Position numbers and translations under genes: made by a program
Source of the DNA: JBJXFK01 sp046155505
GTDB taxonomy: Bacteria > Planctomycetota > Phycisphaerae > UBA1845 > Fen-1342
Length of the DNA: 16,854 nt
NCBI GenBank assembly: GCA_046155505.1
Contig: JBJXFK010000205.1
Location: forward strand, 1-16,854
Direction: 5' to 3'
Part shown: piece after piece, positions 1-7,139 of the stretch
Position numbering within the stretch: position 1 is the stretch's first letter
How the letters are laid out: the number at the start of each line of letters is the position of its first letter
Notes under the pieces: generated by a model
What the model saw: only the letters and a program-made list of their open reading frames with translations
What the model was told of the DNA's origin: nothing
The model's database searches: none

Positions 1-118
1 GGAGGTTTGTCGGCGGCAACGCACGGCACTCTTTGCGGTGAACACATAGCCAGCGTCGGCGCGTGAGCGAGTGTTGCGGTCGGTATCGGTGCGGAAACCC
101 CATGAGGGATGCCGGGTG
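1..118. other. Left-edge segment without a recognisable gene
   Basis: I see no credible protein gene here; the open frame beginning at 63 has an implausible Cys/Arg/Gly-rich composition. GCAAC at 16-20 can pair with GTTGC at 73-77, extended by a short AC/GT pair across a bulge. The segment could therefore be the 5' part of the structured region that follows, whose upstream limit is not visible in this window. Confidence 0.3.
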
Positions 119-977
119 CGCCCGCGAGCAATCGTTGGGCGAATGCGGCGAGGTGTGTGTCGAGCGAAACTTCGAGACGCGTGGCTGCGGTCAATCGCCG
201 AATTGCCAAAGCGTGTGGAAGGAGCGTGCGTACGGTCGCACGCGAGGCACATTCCAGGATTTCCCTGAAGGGGCAAATGCGCGGAGCGGCTGCGTCGGTC
301 GTGGGCTAATCACCTGCGAACGGGACGCAGCGGCGGGTCGCGGTGAGTGGGTCCGGAAGTCGCAGGCGCTCGACGCGGCGCGATCCCTGTGGTCGCGTGG
401 AACGGGCGACTCGAAACGACAAGCGGGCCACGGCGAGCGGAAACGCTCGTGCAATCGCGATCGGCTAGTGCTTCGCGGCGAATCTCATGAGCGCTGCCGG
501 TCTGAAACAGGTCCGGCGCGGGCGTGCGAGGGAGCAAGGCGTCAAGAGGGTAACCAAACCCTGAAGGCGCAACGTAGGCGACGGTGGAACGTCGCCGATG
601 AGTGGCTCTCGCCGCCCTGATGTGCTGTAGAGACGCAAAGTCCAGGAGAGTTGTCGGTGCGCCGCGGCGCATCGGCCAAGCTCAGCCGGGCAAAACTCGA
701 AAGAGGACGCCAGGCCTGACGAGAGGACGACGCCGGTTGCTTTCGAGCAATGGACGTCGGCGATTCGATCGGAATACCGCACAGCCGAGGCAAGCGCCAG
801 CGGCAAAGCGGGATCGGCGAACCAATGGTGCCGATACGTCGAATCGCCCGATTCTCTGAACAGGCGGCCAACCTCACACGAGGACGATTCGCGGCGGTAA
901 CGCCGGCGTTTCGAGCGGTTGGGCTGGAGACTCTGAAGGACAAAACGAGCCGCCGGCTATCTCGATGTCGCTTTTTT
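119..977 (+). ncRNA. Candidate large structured RNA, class not recognised
   Basis: No plausible protein is encoded, but hairpins follow one another with little space between. They are 119-141 (GCAA loop), 157-180, 189-207, 224-243 (7 bp), 289-331 (8 bp, long loop), 379-397 (7 bp), 433-450 (GAAA loop), 492-520 (11 bp with bulges), 539-570 (5+5 bp), 577-596 (7 bp), 602-615, 654-675 (9 bp with G-T pairs), 728-759 (TTCG loop), 784-804, 813-835 and 892-905 (GTAA loop). A helix pairing 760-768 with 839-847 encloses the 784-804 and 813-835 hairpins. GNRA and TTCG loops appear on the plus strand, which favours that orientation. A run of six T at 972-977 may mark an end, but the stem before it is poor. 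I did not recognise RNase P RNA, tmRNA, SRP RNA or a group I/II intron core. All pairings were found by eye, and GC-rich DNA pairs easily, so this remains a candidate. Confidence 0.4.
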
Positions 978-1400
978 CACGCTGCCAATTCGACAAGTCG
1001 TTCGAACGCGCGGTTTCGCGCGTCAACGACGATTACCGATCATCCCCTCCCGAACCGAAGCTCGGGCGAGGACTTCTCGCGCAACTGCGAGAAATCCTAG
1101 CGCGCGCGTCGGGCCCGGTCTGCGGCCTCGAACGGCCACCCTGCGATTTCTCGTTGTCTTCCCCAAACCGCTTATCGGCTGTGCACGGATCGCAAATTCC
1201 GCCCGCCGGGCGTGTATCATCGCATGTTCGAGTCGCCATTCACCATGTCGCTGCTTCGTTCGGGCCGATTTTTCAGTTCTGTCTACCCCGAACCGCAGCC
1301 CGGCAGGTGCCGACGGGAGCCCGGCAGCAGCGGCCGACCGCATGCAGGCATCCGGACATGCCCGAGAGTGGCGATTGCAGTTTGGAAGGAATGGGATCGC
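978..1400 (+). other. Non-coding stretch and vgrG leader with further hairpins
   Basis: No protein gene is supported. Perfect stems continue here: 1006-1012 with 1017-1023 (7 bp, GTTT loop), 1074-1080 with 1087-1093 (7 bp), 1200-1204 with 1208-1212, and 1347-1351 with 1358-1362. TATCAT at 1215-1220 resembles a -10 box, but I find no matching -35 box, so a vgrG promoter is only a weak suggestion. The vgrG reading frame is open back to an ATG at 1212, but that part has no VgrG similarity I recognise and precedes the ribosome binding site GGAAGGA at 1384-1390. Confidence 0.35.
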
Positions 1401-3656
1401 ATGAGCGACGCACCTCGAAATCCTGCCAATGCCGCCGACTTTCGCTTGCGCATCGACGATCACGCCGCGGCGGAGATTCGCGTCACCGATTTCGAGGGCG
1501 TCGAAGGGCTAAGTTCACTCTTCCGTTTTCGAATCGGACTGACTTCTGAGAATTCCTCGCTGACCGCGCGCGGCATACTAGGCAAGCCCGCCACGCTCGA
1601 GATCGACGGGCAGCGCGGCACGCGAGTCATCAACGGGATCATTCGCCGATTCGAGCGCATCGGTCAGGGCAACAATCTGACCCACTATCTGGCGCACCTG
1701 GTTCCACTGCAATGGCTGCTCACACGGAACATCCAATCGCGCGTGTTCAACAAGACGCGGCTGGCGACGAACGATCTGGCCGGCATCGTGGCGAAGGTGT
1801 TCGCCGACGCGGCTCTCCCGGCGAAAATTCTGCACAATGCGACTGTTCCAACGCACGACTATCGCGAGTTCACGGTCCAGTATCGCGAGTCTGACTGGGC
1901 ATTCATCTCTCGGTTGCTCGAGGACGAGGGAATCTATTACTACTTCGAGCACACCGCCGATCTGTGCCGCGTGGTGCTCGTCGATTCGAAGGACGCACAC
2001 TCTCCGTTCAGCGTCGATGGGTTCGTCGTGCCGTTTCGCGAGGCCGCCAACCTGCTCGCCGATCAGGAATTCGTCTTCGCCGCCCGCCGCTCGGGGCAGG
2101 TGAAGATCGGGGCCGTTTCGCTCGACGACTTTGACTTCAAGAACCCCGGTCGCGAGCTGCAACTCGACAAATCGGCCGAGCAATTCACGGGACTGTTGCG
2201 CAGCGACTATCCGGGCGGGTACACCGAGACCAAGCGTGGTCGGCGCGTGGTCCAGACGCGCCTGGAAGAAGAGCAGCACGACGCGGCGACGTTCAAATTC
2301 TCTTCGACTGTGCGAGACTTCTGGCCGGGAGGCAGATTCAAGCTCACCGATCATCCCGACGAACAACTCAACATCGAATACCTGATCACGCGCGTCACGC
2401 ATCGCGCGACGCAGTCCGGAAGCGCGGACGCAGATGCCGCCGGCGGCGCGGGCAGTCGCTACGAATCCATCGTCCGCGCGATCCCCGCCGATGTGCAATT
2501 TCGCCCGCCGCGAGTGACGCCAGTTCCCGCAGTGTTGGGCAGCCAGACCGCGATCGTGGTCGGCCCGCCGGGCGAGGAAATCTACACCGACGAATACGGT
2601 CGCGTAGAGGTGCGTTTTCACTGGGACCAGGAAGCGCAGCACGACGCCGGGGCCTCATGCTGGATTCGCGTCAGTCACGGCATGGCTGGCGGGCAGTACG
2701 GCATGCTGTTTCTGCCGCGTGTCGGGCAAGAAGTGATTGTCGATTTTCTGGAGGGCAACCCGGATCAGCCGATCATCACCGGGCGCGTGTACAACAAAGA
2801 CCACATGCCGGCGTACAAACTGCCCGACCATCGTACGGTAAGCAGCATCCGCACATGCAGCAGCCCGGGAGCGAAGGGCGGCAACGAGATTCGCTTCGAG
2901 GATAAGAAGGGCGGCGAGCAGTTGCTGCTGTTCGCGCAGAACTCGCTGCACATGCGTTCGCGTGGCAGCCGCTACGAGAGCGTCTGCGGAAACGCGCATC
3001 AGACCGTGGCGGGCGATGCATTTGAGAAGGTCAGCAAGAGCAAATACCAAAGCGTCGGCCTCGATCTGATCGAGGAAGTGCTCGGCTCGAAAGTGGAGTT
3101 GCTGAGCAACGACGCGTGGACCATGACCGGAGGCAACAGCTATCAGTACACGTTGGGCGAATGCGTCTCGCACAGCATCGAGAAGCTGACGCTCACTGCG
3201 GGCGTCGCGATCACGCTCGAGTGCTCGGGAAACTTCATCAAGCTCGATGAGAACGGCATCACGATCGTCGGCAAGGCCGTAAACATCAACAGCGGCGGTG
3301 CCGCCAACGGCAGCATGGTCCCCGAGATTCCGGAAAACCTGAGTTTCAAGACGCCGCATCACGCGTCTACAACCGAATTTGGCCACAACGTGCGCTACTC
3401 AAAGTCGGTCGTCCACGCCGACGCGAGCGAGGCAGTTGAGATCAAGGAGGCGACATCTTGGATCGACATCGAATTGGTCGATGAAGCGGGCCGCCCGGTG
3501 CCGAACGAGGTCTACGCGATCATTCTCCCGGACGGCAAGAAAATCGGCGGCACGCTCGACAAATTCGGCCGGGCACATGTCGCCGTCGTCGATCCCGGTC
3601 TCTGCCAGGTCACGTTTCCGCGGCTGGATGCGGCGGCGTGGGAGGCAATCGCATGA
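1401..3656 (+). CDS. vgrG: VgrG spike protein (type VI secretion tip) with C-terminal extension
   Basis: This encodes a 751-residue VgrG, the trimeric spike at the tip of a contractile injection machine. Residues about 10-375 are the gp27-like base (Phage_GPD family), including the typical segment with ESDWAFISRLLEDEGIYYYF. Residues about 383-470 are the gp5-like OB fold, with YTDEYGRVEVRFHWD and ending near GNPDQPIITGRVYN. Residues about 475-640 resemble the gp5/DUF2345 beta-helix stalk. Residues about 684-751 form a transthyretin-like extension (IELVDEAGRPVPNE, then DGKKIGGTLDKFGRA). I chose ATG 1401 because GGAAGGA at 1384-1390 sits 10 nt upstream and homology begins here; the frame is open back to 1212. 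The stop overlaps the next start as ATGA, so translation is coupled. The family call is secure. Assignment to type VI secretion rather than another contractile system is inference, because no other structural gene is present. Confidence 0.93.
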   Translation: MSDAPRNPANAADFRLRIDDHAAAEIRVTDFEGVEGLSSLFRFRIGLTSENSSLTARGILGKPATLEIDGQRGTRVINGIIRRFERIGQGNNLTHYLAHLVPLQWLLTRNIQSRVFNKTRLATNDLAGIVAKVFADAALPAKILHNATVPTHDYREFTVQYRESDWAFISRLLEDEGIYYYFEHTADLCRVVLVDSKDAHSPFSVDGFVVPFREAANLLADQEFVFAARRSGQVKIGAVSLDDFDFKNPGRELQLDKSAEQFTGLLRSDYPGGYTETKRGRRVVQTRLEEEQHDAATFKFSSTVRDFWPGGRFKLTDHPDEQLNIEYLITRVTHRATQSGSADADAAGGAGSRYESIVRAIPADVQFRPPRVTPVPAVLGSQTAIVVGPPGEEIYTDEYGRVEVRFHWDQEAQHDAGASCWIRVSHGMAGGQYGMLFLPRVGQEVIVDFLEGNPDQPIITGRVYNKDHMPAYKLPDHRTVSSIRTCSSPGAKGGNEIRFEDKKGGEQLLLFAQNSLHMRSRGSRYESVCGNAHQTVAGDAFEKVSKSKYQSVGLDLIEEVLGSKVELLSNDAWTMTGGNSYQYTLGECVSHSIEKLTLTAGVAITLECSGNFIKLDENGITIVGKAVNINSGGAANGSMVPEIPENLSFKTPHHASTTEFGHNVRYSKSVVHADASEAVEIKEATSWIDIELVDEAGRPVPNEVYAIILPDGKKIGGTLDKFGRAHVAVVDPGLCQVTFPRLDAAAWEAIA

Positions 3657-4540
3657 GCGACGCTCCGGACAGCACGAACTCGGCGTTCGATTCGTTCACC
3701 GGTCGCCTCGGCAAGGTGCTCAAGACGGTATCGCGCGCGCCAACGCCAGCGCCCGCACCTGATGACCCTGTGCCCACCGACGGGCCGTCGCCGTTTGATT
3801 CGTTTGCCCAGCGCCTCGACAGTGCGCGAACAAAAGAAGGCACCGACCCGCTGTCCCCAGCCGCGCCCGACGATGCCGTACAGCCCGCATCAGCGTTACC
3901 CGTCGGGAGCGGCGCGTACGTCGTGCGGCAAGGCGAGTGCATATCCAGCATCGCCGGGTACAGTGGCCACTTCTGGGAGACGCTCTGGAACGACCCGGCC
4001 AACGCGGACCTGCGCGCGGCGCGGGTTGACCCCAATGTGCTGCTGCCCGGCGATCGTGTGCATGTGCCGGCATTGCGCGAGAAATGGGAGTCGCGACCGA
4101 CCGAGCAGCGCCACCGTTTTCGACGGCGCGGCTTGCCGGAGATGTTCCGCGTGCGGGTGCTACGCGACGGCGAGCCGCGCGGCAATTTGCCCTACACGCT
4201 GACAATCGACGGCCGCGAGACGACCGGCGTGACCGACGCGAACGGCAATCTCTCGCAACCGATCGCGCCAAATGCAAAGCGCGCGGTACTGGTCGTGGGC
4301 AGCGAGCCGGACGTCGATCGCTACGAGTTCGCGCTGGGTGCGATTGATCCGATTGAATCAATCAGCGGTGTGCAGGGCCGCTTGAACAATCTCGGATTCG
4401 ATTGCGGGCCGATCGACGGCATCTGGGGACCGCGCAGTGAGTCGGCGATGCGCGATTACCAGCGCAGCCGGAACCTTGACGGTACGGGAAGGCCGGACGA
4501 GGCAACGCGGCGTCAGTTGCAAGCTGACTACGGCTGCTAA
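3653..4540 (+). CDS. LysM and peptidoglycan-binding protein, putative VgrG partner or adaptor
   Basis: A 295-residue protein without a signal peptide. The N-terminus (1-85) is Pro/Ala/Asp-rich and carries a short motif twice (FDSFTGRL, FDSFAQRL). A LysM-like domain lies at about 89-140 (YVVRQGECISSIAGYSG through LPGDRVHVP). A transthyretin-like segment follows at about 165-215 (YTLTIDGRETTGVTDANG). The C-terminus (about 234-295) is a PG_binding_1 domain (GVQGRLNNLGFDCGPIDGIW). It starts at ATG 3653 inside the vgrG stop codon, with GGGAGG at 3640-3645. Proteins of this LysM/TTR/PG-binding layout are, from memory, frequent next to vgrG. The position between spike and phosphoesterase suggests an adaptor or a cell-wall docking role; that is inference. 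LysM proteins also sit beside spikes in extracellular contractile systems. Confidence 0.85.
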   Translation: MSDAPDSTNSAFDSFTGRLGKVLKTVSRAPTPAPAPDDPVPTDGPSPFDSFAQRLDSARTKEGTDPLSPAAPDDAVQPASALPVGSGAYVVRQGECISSIAGYSGHFWETLWNDPANADLRAARVDPNVLLPGDRVHVPALREKWESRPTEQRHRFRRRGLPEMFRVRVLRDGEPRGNLPYTLTIDGRETTGVTDANGNLSQPIAPNAKRAVLVVGSEPDVDRYEFALGAIDPIESISGVQGRLNNLGFDCGPIDGIWGPRSESAMRDYQRSRNLDGTGRPDEATRRQLQADYGC

Positions 4541-4565
4541 GTCCAAGCTGATTTAACGCAGATTC

Positions 4566-4571
4566 GAGGAG
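4566..4571 (+). promoter_or_regulatory. Ribosome binding site that decides the phosphoesterase start
   Basis: GAGGAG lies 1 nt before ATG 4573, too close to serve it, but 7 nt before an in-frame GTG at 4579. The GTG is therefore the better start, giving a protein beginning MPDSENQPSAP. The two residues lost (of the ATG form) have no functional meaning that I can see. Confidence 0.55.
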
Positions 4572-4578
4572 CATGAGA

Positions 4579-7065
4579 GTGCCAGATAGCGAAAACCAAC
4601 CGAGCGCGCCGCGCTCGCCGGGCTTCGATCCGCACGCCGCCGCCGACAAGGCCGCGCGCAAGATCGAGGGCGGTTCGGCGTCGGAAATTGACGCGACGCG
4701 GCGTCCGACAATGACGATGCGCGGCGGATCGGGTGGCACACCGCCGGATGGTGGAGGCGCACAGACGGGGACACGCTCCGGCGGCGCCGCGCGACACACG
4801 GGAAACGTGGTTGATTCGTCCAACTATGTGAAAGCGCGCATCCTCTGGCCCGCAGTCGGATTTCCGGCGGTCATCGCGCCGCAGGCAAGCGCCCCCGGCG
4901 AACCCACGAGCGACCCAACGCGGGCGCTTTGGCTGCTCATCGTCAGCGACAAAGAGACGCTGCACAAAGGCGACGTCGCCCGCCACCTGCGCTGGACGAC
5001 ATGGGCCAATCGGCATGCACGCTGGTCTGAATCGGCCGAGAACGGCGGCGAGTTCGCGTTCGGCGAGGAAGAACTGAACGTCAGCCGCGCGCTCGACGAG
5101 CGCAGCAAGAGCCGACTTACCAAGGTCATCAAATTCGCCCACATCGGCGGCGACGAGCGCGGCATCGTCGTCGGACTCTCGAAGTTCGTGCTCGATTTCT
5201 ATGCGTCGTATGGGCTCAAGTATCTGCACCAGATTCGAATCTACGAGCACGCAGCCGCGCGACTCGCGCCGCACGCGTCTGCAAATCCGGTGAACCTCTA
5301 TTGGGTGAACCGCAACAAGAAGGACAGCCCGCGCGAGCGCAGCGCCGAGATGGACCTGCTGATCGAGGAATTCGCTCGTTTTTCGCGCTTCGGCAACGAC
5401 GGCGTGCCGCCCGAAAAAGAGCTCGATTCGTTGATCGCGCGCCGCTATCTCGAAGAATACGAATACGACTATGCGCCGAACGATTTGCGTCGCAACATCC
5501 CTGACACGCGAACCGAGGTGCTGCACCCGGTTTTCATCCGACCGCCCAAGCCGACGTTGCGCATCGGACATTTGACCGATCTGCACTTCGAGCTGCGCTG
5601 CGACGCCTACGAGACGCGGCTGAAGAACTCCGTCGACCCGGCGATCGCGCGCCAGGTCGCGAACTTCAACAACTGGAACAAAACCTCGCGCATGCTGTAT
5701 CAGCGCGCCCGGGGCAATTGCGATCTGCTGCTCCTCACCGGCGACTTGATCGAATATGGCCGCGGCTTTAGCGAACACAAACGCGGCGAAGACGGTTTGC
5801 CCGACATGAGCAGCAACGATTGCTACTGGCGCGACCGGCCGTGGTTCCTTTTTTTCTCCGAACTCGCAGGCGGCGCGAACTATCAGAACCCCGCGTACAC
5901 AATCCTCGGCAACCACGACTGGCGCTTTCACCCCTACAAGCCGCTCGCGTCAGGTGCGCCGGGGCCAAAAAATTTCAACCTTGAGGACAAGGACGCACTG
6001 AAGGTCGCTCACGGGCCGGGATACGGCGGCGGCTACAGCCTCTACGACGGTGGCAGCAATTACGTGAAGGCCTTTTTCAAGGTCTTTTGGCACAAGTGGT
6101 TTATCCGCGAAGCCGAACTTGAAATCAACGGCACGCCGCTGGTCACGATCACCGCGTCGGTCGCGTGGTATCTGCTGCTGATCAACCCATTTTTCGATTA
6201 CAGCGTGCCGTTACCCGGCGGATATGACCTGCTGATGCTCGACTGGGCCGAGAATGAAAAGGTCGACTACAACACCTTCCGCAGTGGCGTCGATCGGGGC
6301 GGCACGATCGCCATGCCCAATTCCGACGGCGAGCCCGCGCCCAAGGACACGCTTACCGCGGACCAGATCGAGGTGATTCAGCATTTTCTCGCCAGCACGA
6401 GCCGCGCCAGGATTTTCGGCATTCACGCGCCCGTCGTGGGCCCGCACCCCGCGTGGACGGAAGAATACCTGGCCCAGGGCAAGGTCGTGACGCGGCTGGG
6501 CAAGAGCACGAAAATGGGCAGCGACGGCCGCTCGCTCGAAGCGTTCGACGCCAAGCCTCCGCACGGGCGGATTGTGCAACTCGACGATACGCGCGATGGA
6601 AAGAAGATTCCGCACGCCTATATTGAGCACCCCGCGCTCGCCGCGAAACACAAGGATTACGCGCCGTGGAACTGGGTCGCCGACGCCGGCACGCCGCTGC
6701 ACCATCGCGAGTGGCTGATCGACGAACTGCGCAAGGCCGCCGTGCCGCTTGTCCTCACCGGTCACACCCACCGCCGTTCGCTGCTGGTCGTCGACAAACA
6801 GCCGAACGGAGCATTTATCGTGCGTGGCTTGCGCGACGACCAGATCGCCGACGCGCCCTATCCGCTTTATGTGAGTTCCACGAGTTGCGGCCCGCGCGGG
6901 CGAATCTACACCGAACGCGAAAAGACGACCCGCCTGCCGTCGGCTTATGTCGAAATCGAGCTTGCCAGCAACGGCAAGGTGCTCAAGCTCACGCACCAGG
7001 ACGCGGCGAATGACATTGAGAACCGTCAGACCGCGGGCCGATCCGCCGATCTGGCTCCGGCGTAA
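4579..7065 (+). CDS. Calcineurin-like metallophosphoesterase, putative VgrG-linked effector
   Basis: An 828-residue protein whose C-terminal 500 residues carry the binuclear-metal phosphoesterase signature. In order these are D334-L-H336 (TDLHFE), G388-D389 (TGDLIEYG), G444-NHD447 (LGNHDW), H616 (GIHAP) and G728-H-T-H731 (GHTHRR). Residues 1-75 are Gly/Pro/Thr-rich and look disordered. Residues about 80-325 form an unrecognised domain (RILWPAVGFPAVIAP, DVARHLRWTTW). The 169 residues between GNHD and the next metal-ligand His hold an insertion with a hydrophobic stretch near 519-541. No Sec signal is visible, as expected for cargo loaded on a spike. It starts 38 nt after the LysM gene and is probably the operon's last gene. 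The substrate is not predictable from sequence; nucleotides, nucleic acids and phospholipid headgroups are all possible. The fold call is secure, the effector role is inference from context. An ATG at 4573 is the alternative start. Confidence 0.85.
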   Translation: MPDSENQPSAPRSPGFDPHAAADKAARKIEGGSASEIDATRRPTMTMRGGSGGTPPDGGGAQTGTRSGGAARHTGNVVDSSNYVKARILWPAVGFPAVIAPQASAPGEPTSDPTRALWLLIVSDKETLHKGDVARHLRWTTWANRHARWSESAENGGEFAFGEEELNVSRALDERSKSRLTKVIKFAHIGGDERGIVVGLSKFVLDFYASYGLKYLHQIRIYEHAAARLAPHASANPVNLYWVNRNKKDSPRERSAEMDLLIEEFARFSRFGNDGVPPEKELDSLIARRYLEEYEYDYAPNDLRRNIPDTRTEVLHPVFIRPPKPTLRIGHLTDLHFELRCDAYETRLKNSVDPAIARQVANFNNWNKTSRMLYQRARGNCDLLLLTGDLIEYGRGFSEHKRGEDGLPDMSSNDCYWRDRPWFLFFSELAGGANYQNPAYTILGNHDWRFHPYKPLASGAPGPKNFNLEDKDALKVAHGPGYGGGYSLYDGGSNYVKAFFKVFWHKWFIREAELEINGTPLVTITASVAWYLLLINPFFDYSVPLPGGYDLLMLDWAENEKVDYNTFRSGVDRGGTIAMPNSDGEPAPKDTLTADQIEVIQHFLASTSRARIFGIHAPVVGPHPAWTEEYLAQGKVVTRLGKSTKMGSDGRSLEAFDAKPPHGRIVQLDDTRDGKKIPHAYIEHPALAAKHKDYAPWNWVADAGTPLHHREWLIDELRKAAVPLVLTGHTHRRSLLVVDKQPNGAFIVRGLRDDQIADAPYPLYVSSTSCGPRGRIYTEREKTTRLPSAYVEIELASNGKVLKLTHQDAANDIENRQTAGRSADLAPA

Positions 7066-7067
7066 TT

Positions 7068-7081
7068 CGCGGAGCACCGCG
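7068..7081. terminator. GC hairpin after the phosphoesterase stop
   Basis: CGCGG at 7068-7072 pairs with CCGCG at 7077-7081 around an AGCA loop, 2 nt after the plus-strand stop codon. It lies between two convergent genes and could serve either strand. There is no T tract on either side, so it is only a weak terminator candidate. Confidence 0.25.
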
Positions 7082-7139
7082 GCGCCAGAGCGGCAGGAAC
7101 CTGGTCATTCACGCCGTCGGGAAGTCGCGACGAACGGCG

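Noticed and set aside
351..365. GTCCGGAAG, resembling the SRP RNA tetraloop region
   Set aside because: The flanking bases do not form the required hairpin with asymmetric internal loop.
63..620. A 185-residue plus-strand open frame in the left region
   Set aside because: It is Cys/Arg/Gly-rich with no motif, no ribosome binding site of note, and overlaps other equally poor frames and dense hairpins.
635..643. GCAAAGTCC, resembling the conserved AAAGUCC of bacterial RNase P RNA
   Set aside because: The other conserved regions of RNase P RNA, including the 3' strand of P4, are not found at the expected places.
1212..1400. An N-terminal extension of VgrG from the ATG at 1212
   Set aside because: The extra 63 residues are not VgrG-like. 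The ribosome binding site and the shared ATCGC-ATGAGCGACGC start context support 1401.
4537..5931. A 464-residue minus-strand open frame
   Set aside because: It is a shadow of the metallophosphoesterase and LysM genes, with low-complexity composition and no recognisable motif.
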